Under the pieces are notes generated by a model, which worked only from the letters and a program-made list of their open reading frames with translations, made no database searches and was not told the DNA's origin. From Kitasatospora papulosa (lineage in GTDB: Bacteria > Actinomycetota > Actinomycetes > Streptomycetales > Streptomycetaceae): a stretch of 64,000 nucleotides of DNA. The position numbers were made by a program, and so were the translations under genes. Shown here piece after piece: positions 7,271 to 16,100 of the stretch (the stretch's first letter is position 1; the number at the start of each line of letters is the position of its first letter). The stretch is taken from assembly GCF_000717245.1 (NCBI RefSeq), contig NZ_JNYQ01000007.1:62001-126000 (forward strand), given 5' to 3'.

Positions 7271-8393
7271 AGCCACCAAGGACGCCACCGCGCCGGCCGC
7301 CACGGCCGGGGCACCCCCCGCGGCGGGGACGCCGTTCACCGGACGGCTGCGCCGGCCCGCCCCCTACCTCTGGCTCGCCGGCTCGGTCCTGCTGCTCCTG
7401 TTCCCCTTCTACCTGGACCGCTTCTGGCTCCAGGCCGGACTGTTCGCCATGGCCGCCGCGATCGGGGCGATCGGGCTCAACCTGCTCACCGGCTCCACCG
7501 GGCAGCTCTCCATGGGGCACGCCTTCTTCCTCGCGGTCGGGGCGTACGGCTACTGCGTCCTGGCGGGGGAGAGCAGCACGGAGAACGGCCACGCCCTCAC
7601 CGGGCTGGGCCTGCCCAGCTGGCTCGCCGCCGTCCTCGCCGTGCTCCTGGCGGGCGCCGCCGGCGGGCTGTTCAGCCCCATCGCGGGCCGGCTCAGCGGT
7701 GCCTACCTCGGTATCGCCACCCTCGCGCTGATCTTCATCGGCCAGCACGTGCTGTTCAACGCGGGTTCGCTCACGGGCGGCTTCAACGGCCGCCCGGTGC
7801 CACCCCTCTCGCTCTTTGGGTTCACCTTCGACGACGCCGAGGTGGTCGTCGCCGCGGTGCCCTTCCAGTCGTCCGAGAAACTCTGGTACCTGGGCCTGGC
7901 AGCCCTTCTGGCCGGCGGGCTCTTCGCCCGCGGGGTGCTGCGCGGCAGGCCCGGCCGGGCGCTCAACGCCATCCGTGACCACCGGATCGCCGCCGGCGTG
8001 ATGGGGGTGCCGGTGGCCAGGTACCGGGCGGGCGTGTTCGTCCTGTCCTCCATGTACGCGGGCCTCGCGGGCGTCCTGCTCGCGCTGGTCTTCCAGCGGA
8101 CCGTGCCGGAGTACTTCGGCATGATCCTGTCCCTCGAATACCTCGCCATGATCGTCATCGGCGGGCTGGGCAGCGTCGCGGGAGCCGTCATCGGCGCCGC
8201 GTTCGTGTCGCTGCTCCCACAGGTGCTCACCCACTACAGCGACTCCCTCCCGCTGGTGTCCGCCCCCGGTACGGGCGGCATCGCACCGGGAGAGGCGTCC
8301 CGCTATCTGTACGGCGCCGCGGTCGTGGCGGTCGTCCTGTTCCTGCCCGGCGGCATCGCGCGTCTGAAGACTCCAGGGGAGAAGAAGAAATGA
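7263..8393 (+). CDS. livM: Branched-chain amino acid-type ABC transporter permease LivM
   Basis: 376 residues, starting at GTG 7263 inside the end of livH. After a 35-residue alanine/proline-rich cytoplasmic start it contains many hydrophobic segments, the LivM motif GLNLLTGSTGQLSMGHAFF, and the coupling loop RALNAIRDHRIAAGVMG. The central loop around residues 175-210 is longer than in minimal LivM proteins. It pairs with LivH to build the channel. The ATG of the binding-protein gene overlaps the stop codon, completing an uninterrupted chain of overlaps across the operon. Confidence 0.92.
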   Translation: MSEATKDATAPAATAGAPPAAGTPFTGRLRRPAPYLWLAGSVLLLLFPFYLDRFWLQAGLFAMAAAIGAIGLNLLTGSTGQLSMGHAFFLAVGAYGYCVLAGESSTENGHALTGLGLPSWLAAVLAVLLAGAAGGLFSPIAGRLSGAYLGIATLALIFIGQHVLFNAGSLTGGFNGRPVPPLSLFGFTFDDAEVVVAAVPFQSSEKLWYLGLAALLAGGLFARGVLRGRPGRALNAIRDHRIAAGVMGVPVARYRAGVFVLSSMYAGLAGVLLALVFQRTVPEYFGMILSLEYLAMIVIGGLGSVAGAVIGAAFVSLLPQVLTHYSDSLPLVSAPGTGGIAPGEASRYLYGAAVVAVVLFLPGGIARLKTPGEKKK

Positions 8394-9649
8394 AGCCACG
8401 TGTTGTCGGAGCCGTCGCGGCGGCTCTCACCCTCACCCTCGCCCTCGCGGGATGCAGCGGGAAGGCCAAGTCCTCGGACGACGGCGCCGCCGACAAGAGC
8501 GGGGTGAAGACCGGCGAAGGCGTCACCGACTCGAAGATCACTCTCGGTGCCCTGACCGACATGACCGGGGTGTACGCCTCCCTGGGCAAGAGCGTCACCC
8601 AGGCCCAGCAGCTCTGGGCCGAGGAGACCAACAAGGCGGGCGGCATCTGCGGGCGGCAGATCGAACTGACCGTCCGTGACCACGGATACGACCCGCAGAA
8701 GGCGATCGGCGCCTACACCGAGCTCGAACCGGACGTGCTGGGCTTCACCCAGTTCATCGGCTCCCCGTTCGTCTCCGCGGTGGAGTCACGCATCGACGGC
8801 CAGGACAAGGGCATCGTCCTGCCCCAGGCATGGTCGGCGAACCTGGTCGGATCCAAGTACGTCCGCGTCATCGGCGCCACGTACGACGTCGAGACGATCA
8901 ACCTGATCGACTTCCTCCTCGACGAGAAGCGCATCGCCGAGGGCGACAAGATCGGCCACGTCTACTTCGAGGGCGACTACGGCGAGAACGCCCTGGCCGG
9001 CTCCAAGCACGCGGCGAAGGAGGCGGGCCTCACGGTCGTCGAGCAGAAGATCAAGCCGACCGACAACGACATGACCGCCCAGGTCTCCGCGCTCAAGCAG
9101 GCCGGTGTGAAGGCGGTGATCGTCAGCGCGGGTCCGAGGCAGGCGGCCTCCCTGGTGGGGGTCGCCGCGGCCACCGGCTTCGCCGTCCCGGTCGTCGGCA
9201 ACAACTCGGCGTACGCCCCGCAGCTGCTCGCCACCCAGGCCGGTGCGGCCCTGCAGAAGGACTACTACGTCGGTGCCTCCACCCTGCCCATCGGTGACGC
9301 CGGAGCCGGCCCGGCGAAACTGGCCGAGGCGTACACCGCCAAGTACCCCAAGGACGGCCTCGACAACGGCGTCATCGCCGGATACAACGCGGCGTCCGTC
9401 TTCGGCGAGGCGCTGAAGAAGGCCTGTGAGTCGAAGGACCTGACCCGTGAGGGCGTCGACAAGGCGCTGCTCACGATCAAGGACTTCGGTGCCGACTTCG
9501 GGATCTCGCACGACTTCACCGACCCGTCCGCGCCCTCCACCCGGCAGACGGTCGTCATGAAGCCCGACGCCAAGACCCCCGGCGGACTCAAGGTGGTCCG
9601 TCCGGCCGAGGTGGCCCCGGCCGCCGAGAGCTTCACGCCCGCGTCCTGA
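8390..9649 (+). CDS. livK: ABC transporter substrate-binding lipoprotein, Leu/Ile/Val-binding family
   Basis: 419 residues. The signal sequence ends in the lipobox LALAGC with the modified cysteine at residue 22, so the protein is anchored to the outer face of the membrane. The mature part follows the type I periplasmic-binding fold: ITLGALTDMTGVYASLG, a middle HVYFEGDYGENALAG segment, and the C-terminal half with GVIAGYNAASVFGEAL. It captures the substrate and delivers it to LivHM. The specificity-defining residues cannot be assigned by eye; amides, urea or hydrophobic amino acids are all possible for this family. A strong hairpin terminator follows 16 nt after the stop. Confidence 0.9.
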   Translation: MKPRVVGAVAAALTLTLALAGCSGKAKSSDDGAADKSGVKTGEGVTDSKITLGALTDMTGVYASLGKSVTQAQQLWAEETNKAGGICGRQIELTVRDHGYDPQKAIGAYTELEPDVLGFTQFIGSPFVSAVESRIDGQDKGIVLPQAWSANLVGSKYVRVIGATYDVETINLIDFLLDEKRIAEGDKIGHVYFEGDYGENALAGSKHAAKEAGLTVVEQKIKPTDNDMTAQVSALKQAGVKAVIVSAGPRQAASLVGVAAATGFAVPVVGNNSAYAPQLLATQAGAALQKDYYVGASTLPIGDAGAGPAKLAEAYTAKYPKDGLDNGVIAGYNAASVFGEALKKACESKDLTREGVDKALLTIKDFGADFGISHDFTDPSAPSTRQTVVMKPDAKTPGGLKVVRPAEVAPAAESFTPAS

Positions 9650-9664
9650 CCCTCCCCGCCCGGC

Positions 9665-9692
9665 GACGGGCCCGGCCTCGGCCGGGCCCGTC
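9665..9692. terminator. Bidirectional hairpin terminator after livK
   Basis: Perfect 13-bp arms GACGGGCCCGGCC (9665-9677) and GGCCGGGCCCGTC (9680-9692) with a minimal loop. The hairpin lies between the ends of the convergent livK and GH87 genes and can serve both. Confidence 0.85.
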
Positions 9693-9703
9693 CTTGTGCG
9701 CGA

Positions 9704-12061
9704 TCAGCTGGTGTAGGCCTCCAGTTCGGACAGCTGACCCGCCGGCCAGCCGGTGTTCGCGGTGAACGTCAGCCGCAGGTACCGCACCGGCGTCCCGGTG
9801 AGCGTCACCGTCGCGGTGTTGCCGCTCGACGGGTCGAAGGTGTACCCCGTCGGTGCCTTCAGTGAGCTGTACGCGGAGTTGTCGGTGCTGCCCGTCACGC
9901 CGATCGTCTGGGTGCGCGTCGCCCAGGCGGCGGCCGGGGGCAGTCTGAGCACCAGCCGCTTGAGCGCCTTGGCGGCACCGAGGTCCACGGTGACGGACTG
10001 CGGGAACGCGTTGTTGCGGCTCTCCCAGTAGCTGCCGGCGTTGCCGTCGACCGCGTTGCCCGCGCCGTACACATCGGCGTGGCCGGTCTCGGTGATCGGC
10101 CGCCCCTGCGCGAGGTTGCCCGTCTCCTCGGGCGGGTCCGTCGGGTCCGGGGGATCGGTCGGGTCCGTGGGACCGCCGCCCCCGGGGACACCGCCGTTGG
10201 TCCACACCGGGGCGGGCCAGACACCCGTGCAGGCCGGCGGGTTCGCGTACCAGCCCGAGTTGCCGGTGCCCTGGGTGATCTGGAAACCGCTTCCGACGCA
10301 GTTGTGGATCGGGTTGGACTGGGCGATGTGGGTGGCGACGACCTTGTTGAACGAGGCCGTGCCCGGAGCCTGGATCTGGAGCGCGTACGTGCCGGCCCCG
10401 TCGATCTTGATGTTGTCGAAGTGCAGCCCGTTGCTCGCGCCCTCGATCAGGTGGATCGCGGCGTAGGAGCTGTCCAGGATCTCGCTGTCCGTGATGTTGA
10501 TCGTCGCACCGTTGATCGGCTCGTTGAGACCGCTGAACCAGATCGCACCGACGCCGAAGCGCCAGTTGAAGTCGTTGTTCCCGGTCCGGATCAGGGTGTT
10601 GCGGGCAGCTGTGTGCGTGCCCGAGACAGCCGTGCCCTGGCCCGAGTTGACACCCGGGTACCGGTTCGCGATGTGCAGTCCGCCACCGTTGGTGACGGTG
10701 TCCGACATGACGTTGTCGGAGATCGTGATGTCCCTGCCGCCGTACGTCACGATGTTGTTGGCCAGGATCGGCAGGATCACCGTGTTGAAGGTGAACTTGT
10801 TCTTCACGTTCGGGACGTTCTCCGCCCACATCGCCAGACCGTCGTCACCGGTGTTGCGGACGAAGGTGTTGGTCACCGTGGAGTTCGTGACCCCGTAGTG
10901 GAAGTTCACCCCGTCGGCGGTCTGGTCCAGGATCCGGCTGTTCCTGATGGTGAAGTCGTCCATCGGGCCGTCCATCCAGGCGCCGCACTTGGTGTGCTGC
11001 ATCCAGACGTTGTCGACGACCGAGTGGGACATGGCCCCGCCGATGGCGTTGACCTGGTCGTTGTCCTCGCGCTCACGGATGTCGCCGATGATGGCGAAGT
11101 CCTTGAGGGTGACGTTGCTGCTGCCGCCCTGGGCCGAGTACTTCCCGTAGACCCCGACCGCCTTGCCGCGGTCCGTGGGGTGGCGGCCGGTCAGCACGCT
11201 GTACCAGGGGCCCGCGCCGCGCAGGGTCACCTTGTCGACGACGATGTGGTCCTGGACCTTGAAGGTGCCCTGCGGGATGTACACCTCCCTGCCCTGGGTG
11301 CGGCCCGCGTCGACCGCCGCCTGGATCTTCGCGGTGGAGTCCGCGGCGCCCGACGGGTCGGCCCCGAAGTCGCTCACCACGTCCAGCGCGCCCGACGGCT
11401 TGCCGACCGGTGCCGCCACCTGCTCGAAGTCCGCCAGGTCGATGGTGAACGACGGCGAGGCCGCGGTGGAGGTGACCTGGAGCCGGACCTTCGTACCGGC
11501 GGCCAGGGTCGACCCGAACATGGTCCGGGTCTCGTCGTAGAAGTGGTGCGGGTTGGTGTCACCGGGATTGTTGTTGAAGGGGTAACCCCCGTAGTACCAG
11601 CCGTACTTCGACGTCACCGGCACGCTCTTCAGCGAGGAGCCGTTGATACGGAGGTCGAGGGAGGCGTCCCGGCCCGTCCCCGCCGCGTTGTCCGGTAGCG
11701 AATAGCGGAACGTCATCGCGTTCGCCGGTGCGGTGAGCGTGAACTCCACGTACTCACCGGCGGAGTCGAGCGTGACCGCCTGTCGGCCCGACGCCTCGGA
11801 GGGCAGGGACCCGTAGAGACGGTCGGGGCCGATCAGGGAGCCGTTGGTGGCGGCGTACTCGGCTTCCTGCTCCTTGAACGGGACGGTGGCACCTCGGCCG
11901 GATATCCCGACGGGGGACGGTGCGGGTACCGCGGCGGCCTGTGCGGGGGGAGCGCCGGCCAGTACGACCGCGGCCGCGGTGCCCGCGGCGGCCAGCGCGA
12001 GGGAGAGGGAGGCGGACAGGGAGCGTCTGAGGAGACGCGGTCCAGCGGGTGGTGGGGTCAC
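9704..12061 (-). CDS. Secreted GH87-type alpha-1,3-glucanase (mycodextranase-like) with C-terminal discoidin/F5-8C domain
   Basis: 785 residues from the GTG at 12061 (AAGGACG ten bases upstream). The order is: signal peptide (to about residue 43, PAQA-A), an N-terminal beta-sandwich carbohydrate-binding region (about 50-205), a parallel beta-helix catalytic domain (about 210-610), a Thr/Asp/Pro linker with DPTDPP repeats, and a C-terminal F5/8 type C (CBM32-like) domain of about 140 residues. The beta-helix contains DGVNFHYG and NTGDDGLAMW, the aspartate-rich motifs of GH87 enzymes. The likely substrate is alpha-1,3-glucan (fungal wall or dental-type mutan) or nigeran. It is divergent from the GH5 endoglucanase. 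Confidence 0.85.
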   Translation of the reverse strand: MTPPPAGPRLLRRSLSASLSLALAAAGTAAAVVLAGAPPAQAAAVPAPSPVGISGRGATVPFKEQEAEYAATNGSLIGPDRLYGSLPSEASGRQAVTLDSAGEYVEFTLTAPANAMTFRYSLPDNAAGTGRDASLDLRINGSSLKSVPVTSKYGWYYGGYPFNNNPGDTNPHHFYDETRTMFGSTLAAGTKVRLQVTSTAASPSFTIDLADFEQVAAPVGKPSGALDVVSDFGADPSGAADSTAKIQAAVDAGRTQGREVYIPQGTFKVQDHIVVDKVTLRGAGPWYSVLTGRHPTDRGKAVGVYGKYSAQGGSSNVTLKDFAIIGDIREREDNDQVNAIGGAMSHSVVDNVWMQHTKCGAWMDGPMDDFTIRNSRILDQTADGVNFHYGVTNSTVTNTFVRNTGDDGLAMWAENVPNVKNKFTFNTVILPILANNIVTYGGRDITISDNVMSDTVTNGGGLHIANRYPGVNSGQGTAVSGTHTAARNTLIRTGNNDFNWRFGVGAIWFSGLNEPINGATINITDSEILDSSYAAIHLIEGASNGLHFDNIKIDGAGTYALQIQAPGTASFNKVVATHIAQSNPIHNCVGSGFQITQGTGNSGWYANPPACTGVWPAPVWTNGGVPGGGGPTDPTDPPDPTDPPEETGNLAQGRPITETGHADVYGAGNAVDGNAGSYWESRNNAFPQSVTVDLGAAKALKRLVLRLPPAAAWATRTQTIGVTGSTDNSAYSSLKAPTGYTFDPSSGNTATVTLTGTPVRYLRLTFTANTGWPAGQLSELEAYTS

Positions 12062-12246
12062 GTGTGGGTCGTCCTTGCGGCTCGTGGGGCTCTTCGGACG
12101 CCCCACAGGCTAGGAGCAGTCCAGTAAAGAAGTCCACGGTCGTGCGCAAGATTTCGTTCAGATCGCTCAAATATGCGACTCCGCGTGGGAATAGTGAGCG
12201 GGTGGGGCGGGCATATGGCTTCAGGAGATGAAGGTTGTCATGTCCA

Positions 12247-12276
12247 TTGACAGGCGTTCGGTCTTCCTGGCTTCAT
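12247..12276 (+). promoter_or_regulatory. Candidate promoter of the GH5 endoglucanase
   Basis: A perfect -35 hexamer TTGACA (12247-12252) is followed after 18 nt by CTTCAT (12271-12276), a weak -10. The expected start point near 12283 would put the CebR box (12290-12303) immediately downstream, a good position for repression. The rest of the 12062-12342 interval holds the oppositely oriented GH87 promoter region. Confidence 0.5.
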
Positions 12277-12289
12277 GTGAGCAACGGAA

Positions 12290-12303
12290 TGGGAGCGCTC
12301 CCA
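12290..12303. promoter_or_regulatory. CebR operator (cellulase palindrome)
   Basis: The perfect 14-bp palindrome TGGGAGCGCTCCCA is the classical operator found upstream of Streptomyces cellulase genes and of the ceb cello-oligosaccharide uptake genes, bound by the LacI-family repressor CebR. It lies 39 nt before the GH5 start. The match is exact. Cellobiose or cellotriose would relieve repression. Confidence 0.93.
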
Positions 12304-12342
12304 CCCATCTGCCCGCCTCACCGCCATGAAAGGCGACAACGG

Positions 12343-13698
12343 ATGAAGCCATGGACGAGAAAGCGGCTCGGCTCGGCGCTGGCCGCCGCCGCGACCGCCA
12401 CCGCACTGCTGATGACGGCGTCCGGCCCCGTCTCCGCGCGGCCGGCATCCGAGGCCCCCGCGGCACGGACCGCCGCGGCCGGGACGGACTGGCTGCACAC
12501 CGAGGGCAACAGGATCGTCGACGAACAGGGGCGCGAGGTCTGGCTCACCGGGGCCAACTGGTTCGGTTTCAACGCCACCGAGCGCGTCTTCCACGGGCTC
12601 TGGTCGGCCAACCTGGACACGATCACCCGCCAGATGGCGGAGCGCGGCATCAACATCCTCCGCGTCCCGATCTCCACCCAGCTGCTGCTGGAGTGGAAGA
12701 ACGGGCAGGCCGCGACCTCCAGCGCGGTCAACACCTGGGCCAACCCCGAACTCAAGGACAAGACCACCCTGCAGGTGTTCGACGCCTTTCTCGGGGTCGC
12801 GGAGAAGTACGGCATCAAGGTGATGCTGGACGTCCACAGTGCGGAGGCCGACAACTCCGGCCACATCCACCCCGTGTGGTGGAAGGGGGCGATCACCACC
12901 GAGCAGTTCTACTCCGCCTGGGAGTGGGTGACCGCCCGCTACCGGAACAACGACACGCTCGTCGCGATGGACGTCAAGAACGAGCCGCACGGCAAGCAGT
13001 CGGACAGCCCCCGTGCCAAGTGGGACGGTTCCACGGACCAGGACAACTTCAAGTACACCTGCGAGACGGCGGGCAAGCGCATCCTCGCCATCAATCCCCA
13101 CGTCCTCGTGCTGTGCGAGGGCATCGAGATCTACCCCAAGGACGGGGCGAACTGGTCCTCCACCTCGGCGGCCGACTACCACGGCATGTGGTGGGGCGGA
13201 AACCTGCGTGGGGCGAGGAAGCACCCCGTACAACTCGGTTCACACCAGGACCAGTTGGTCTACTCCCCGCACGACTACGGCCCGCTCGTGTACCAACAGC
13301 CCTGGTTCCAGGGAGAGTGGAGCCGCACCACGCTGGAGCGTGACGTCTGGGACCCCAACTGGCTCTATCTGCACAAGGACGGCATCGCACCGCTGTTCAT
13401 CGGCGAGTGGGGCGGCCACCTCGACAACGGTCCCAACCAGAAGTGGATGACCGCCCTGCGCGATCTGATCGTGGAGAACGGCATCCACCAGACCTTCTGG
13501 TGCATCAACCCGAACTCCGGGGACACGGGCGGCCTGCTGGGCTACGACTGGGCGACCTGGGACGAGGCCAAGTACGCGCTGCTCAAGCCGGCCCTGTGGC
13601 AGTCCGGTGGGAAGTTCGTCAGCCTCGACCACGAGGTCAGGCTCGGCGGCCAGGGCAGCACCACAGGCATCAGCCTGGGTGACCTGTACGGCGGCTGA
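12343..13698 (+). CDS. Secreted GH5 endoglucanase (cellulase)
   Basis: 451 residues. A signal peptide (MKPWTRKRL, hydrophobic core, cleavage near residue 32) is followed by a single GH5 TIM-barrel. The acid/base glutamate is E214 in VKNEPHG and the nucleophile is E355 in FIGEWGG; TGANWFGFNA near residue 70 and INPHVLVLCEGIE are further family blocks. There is no cellulose-binding module, unlike many secreted cellulases. The overall sequence resembles actinobacterial endo-beta-1,4-glucanases of the E1 type. Start ATG 12343 follows AAAGGCG. The perfect CebR box upstream shows that it belongs to the cellulose utilisation regulon. Confidence 0.92.
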   Translation: MKPWTRKRLGSALAAAATATALLMTASGPVSARPASEAPAARTAAAGTDWLHTEGNRIVDEQGREVWLTGANWFGFNATERVFHGLWSANLDTITRQMAERGINILRVPISTQLLLEWKNGQAATSSAVNTWANPELKDKTTLQVFDAFLGVAEKYGIKVMLDVHSAEADNSGHIHPVWWKGAITTEQFYSAWEWVTARYRNNDTLVAMDVKNEPHGKQSDSPRAKWDGSTDQDNFKYTCETAGKRILAINPHVLVLCEGIEIYPKDGANWSSTSAADYHGMWWGGNLRGARKHPVQLGSHQDQLVYSPHDYGPLVYQQPWFQGEWSRTTLERDVWDPNWLYLHKDGIAPLFIGEWGGHLDNGPNQKWMTALRDLIVENGIHQTFWCINPNSGDTGGLLGYDWATWDEAKYALLKPALWQSGGKFVSLDHEVRLGGQGSTTGISLGDLYGG

Positions 13699-13709
13699 GC
13701 CCCCGATCG

Positions 13710-13752
13710 CCCTGGGGCGCCGATGAAACCCCACCGCCTCGGCGCCCCAGGG
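13710..13752. terminator. Hairpin terminator after the endoglucanase
   Basis: Perfect 14-bp arms CCCTGGGGCGCCGA (13710-13723) and TCGGCGCCCCAGGG (13739-13752) with a 15-nt loop. It separates the convergent GH5 and phosphatase genes. Confidence 0.85.
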
Positions 13753-13795
13753 CTCTCCACCGCGACGGTGCCCCGGCCCACCTGCCCGGGCACGT

Positions 13796-16003
13796 TCAGC
13801 CCTCCTCCCGCAGAGCGTTGATGAGCAGCAGGGCGATGTCGTCGGTGCCCGGCGTCGCGCGCTTGGCGTACCGCACGAGCGTGTCGGCGACGGACTCCAT
13901 GTCCTGGTCGAGAGCGAGGGCGAAGTGCGCGGCCAGGTCGGCGGTGGCGTCGTCGAAGGCCACCCCGGGCGCCTCCACGAGCCCGTCGGTGTACAGGGCG
14001 AGTGCCCCGCCGGGCGGCAGCGGGAACTCGGCCGTCGGATACCGGGACGCGGGGTCGATTCCCAGGAGGAGGCCGGGCGGCAGATCGAGGACCTCGGTCT
14101 GCCCGTCCGGCTGCCTCAGCAACGGCGGGGGATGGCCCGCGGTGGCCATGCGGGCGGTGTGCCCGGCGAGGTCGAGATGGACGTAGAGGCAGCTGGTGAA
14201 GAGACCGGGGTCGAGGTCGGTGAGCAGCCGGTTGGTCCGCGCCAGGACCTCGTCGGGCGGAGCGCCCGCGGACGCGTGCACGGCCGTGCGTACCTGCCCC
14301 ATCAGCGCGGCGGCGTTCTCGTTGTGGCCCTGTACGTCGCCGATGGCGGCTGCGGCCGTGGTGCCGTCCAGCCGGATCAGGTCGTAGAAGTCCCCGCCGA
14401 TGCCCATGCCCCGCGTCGACGGGAGGTAGCGGGCCGCCACGTCCAGCCCGGTGATCGCGGGCAGCATCTGGGGCAGCAGATGGGCCTGCAGGCTGTGCGC
14501 GAGCCGGTCCTTGGTGTCGTACAGCCGGGCACGGTCCAGCGCCTGGGCCAGCAGCCCCGCTATGGAGGTCAGCAGCGCGCGTTCCTCGGGTTCGAAGAAG
14601 CGGGGCCGGTCGTAGGCCAGGACCAGCGAACCGACCGGGTGCCCGGAGACGATCAGCGGCAGGAAGGCGCAGGCTGCCACCGCGTCGCGCAGGTCCGCCG
14701 AGGGGTAGGCGCGCTCCAGGTCGGCGAAGGTCGGGTAGAAGTCGGGGATCCCCGTCATCAGCACCTGTGCGGCGGGTGTGGCGGAGGTCAGCGGGGCACC
14801 GTCGAACTGTTCCATGAGCGCGGGACGGCTGCCCCTGGCGCCCTCCACCCTCAGCCGTCCTTCCGCCGACGTCATCACGACGAGCGTCTGTATCCGGAAG
14901 GCCGGCATGAGCTGGTCGGCGGTCAGCTCGATGACGTCCCGTGTGCCGACCGCCTCGGTCAGCGTGGCCGCCAGGTGCATCAGGTGGTAGAGAGCGGTCG
15001 CCCGGCTGGGCACCGAGGAGGAGGTGGGCAGTGCGGGCGCGGGGACGTCCTGGGGGCCGGGCCGCGAGGTGGGCACGATCCGGACGCTGATGCCGGTGTC
15101 GTTCGGGAACAGGTGGAAGGCCAGCCACCGGTCCGGTGGCCGCAGCACGGTGAAGGACGTCTGCTGGCGGCCGATGACGGCCGCGCGGTAGTGGTCCTCG
15201 ACGGCGGGGTTGTCCAGCCAGGGGAGCGACGCCCAGGGGAGGGTCCCCAGCACGTCCTCGGCGTGGGCTCCCAGGAGCCGTGCGGCGGCGTCGTTGACGA
15301 AGACGACCGTGCCGTCGATGGCCAGCGAGCAGCTCCCTCCCGGCAGCCGCCGGATGAACTCCGCGGCGGCCCTGGCCTCGGTCGGGTCCGGGAGCTCCGG
15401 CTCGGGCGGGGACAGCACCCGTGGCTGGGTGCCGGGCAGGACGGGGTAGCCGCTGCTCTCGGCCTGCTCCAGCAGCATGCCGATGCCGTGGCAGCCCCTG
15501 ACGACGGCCTCACGCTCCTGGGGTGCCAGGTGGGGCGAGTGCGAGCCGGGCCAGAGCAGCGTCAGTCCGCCCCGGGCCGTGGAGCCGGTGTGGACGGGCG
15601 CGGCGCCCAGGGCGAACTGGTACGGCAGGACGAGCGCGGGCCGGGGATAGCGGCGCGCGAGCTCCTCCTGGCTGCCGAGCCAGATGAGACAGCGCAGCCG
15701 TACGGCGTCGGCCACCGGGATCGGTGCGGACAGCGGCACCCGGGTCCAGGGAGTCGCGAGCTGGCCCGGCACCCCGGCGAGCACGGCCAGGTGCAGTGTG
15801 GCGTCGTCCGGCGACAGCAGGTACAGCATCGCCACGGACGCGCCGGTCTCGTGCACCACGTGGGCGACGGCGCTGTCCAGCAGCTCCGTGCCCGAACCCG
15901 TGGCGGAGACGGCGGCGGCATGGTCCTGCACGCCTTCCAGCGTCCCCCGGGACGGGCGGCCGCGCACCCGCTGACGGACACGACGCGCCCGGTCCGCGAG
16001 CAC
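13796..16003 (-). CDS. PP2C (SpoIIE-type) phosphatase with GAF-PAS-GAF sensor region
   Basis: Up to 735 residues. An N-terminal GAF-like domain (about 40-190) is followed by a PAS domain (about 215-320), a second GAF (about 340-505), and a PP2C/SpoIIE catalytic domain (about 520-735). The catalytic metal motifs GGDFYDL, GDVQGHN and ALYTDGLVE are intact. Such proteins dephosphorylate anti-anti-sigma factors and switch on alternative sigma factors. No C-terminal anti-sigma kinase domain is present, unlike many Streptomyces relatives. The start is uncertain: the GTG at 16003 lacks a ribosome binding site and lies only 43 nt past a strong terminator; the GTG at 15931 is an alternative but its GGAAGG is very close. 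Confidence 0.9.
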   Translation of the reverse strand: MLADRARRVRQRVRGRPSRGTLEGVQDHAAAVSATGSGTELLDSAVAHVVHETGASVAMLYLLSPDDATLHLAVLAGVPGQLATPWTRVPLSAPIPVADAVRLRCLIWLGSQEELARRYPRPALVLPYQFALGAAPVHTGSTARGGLTLLWPGSHSPHLAPQEREAVVRGCHGIGMLLEQAESSGYPVLPGTQPRVLSPPEPELPDPTEARAAAEFIRRLPGGSCSLAIDGTVVFVNDAAARLLGAHAEDVLGTLPWASLPWLDNPAVEDHYRAAVIGRQQTSFTVLRPPDRWLAFHLFPNDTGISVRIVPTSRPGPQDVPAPALPTSSSVPSRATALYHLMHLAATLTEAVGTRDVIELTADQLMPAFRIQTLVVMTSAEGRLRVEGARGSRPALMEQFDGAPLTSATPAAQVLMTGIPDFYPTFADLERAYPSADLRDAVAACAFLPLIVSGHPVGSLVLAYDRPRFFEPEERALLTSIAGLLAQALDRARLYDTKDRLAHSLQAHLLPQMLPAITGLDVAARYLPSTRGMGIGGDFYDLIRLDGTTAAAAIGDVQGHNENAAALMGQVRTAVHASAGAPPDEVLARTNRLLTDLDPGLFTSCLYVHLDLAGHTARMATAGHPPPLLRQPDGQTEVLDLPPGLLLGIDPASRYPTAEFPLPPGGALALYTDGLVEAPGVAFDDATADLAAHFALALDQDMESVADTLVRYAKRATPGTDDIALLLINALREEG

Positions 16004-16045
16004 GCCGGGGGGCCGGACGCGGGCACCGGGGCCGGTGCCGCACGC

Positions 16046-16083
16046 ACGAGGGCCCGGATGCTGGGGAGCATCCGGGCCCTCGT
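16046..16083 (-). terminator. Terminator after pssA
   Basis: A perfect 17-bp inverted repeat, ACGAGGGCCCGGATGCT (16046-16062) and its complement (16067-16083), with a GGGG loop. It lies 17 nt after the pssA stop codon. It also stands immediately upstream of the phosphatase gene, so that gene must have its own promoter or depend on read-through. Confidence 0.9.
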
Positions 16084-16100
16084 CGAAGCATCACGCGTGG

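Noticed and set aside
10079..11698. Long plus-strand open frame opposite the GH87 gene
   Set aside because: Antisense to a gene with clear signal peptide, motifs and ribosome binding site; protein is Val/Asp/Arg-rich without domains.
12326..12346. Seven-codon leader frame ending in the TGA that overlaps the endoglucanase ATG
   Set aside because: No ribosome binding site of its own; it contains the AAAGG site of the real gene, so the overlap is likely chance.
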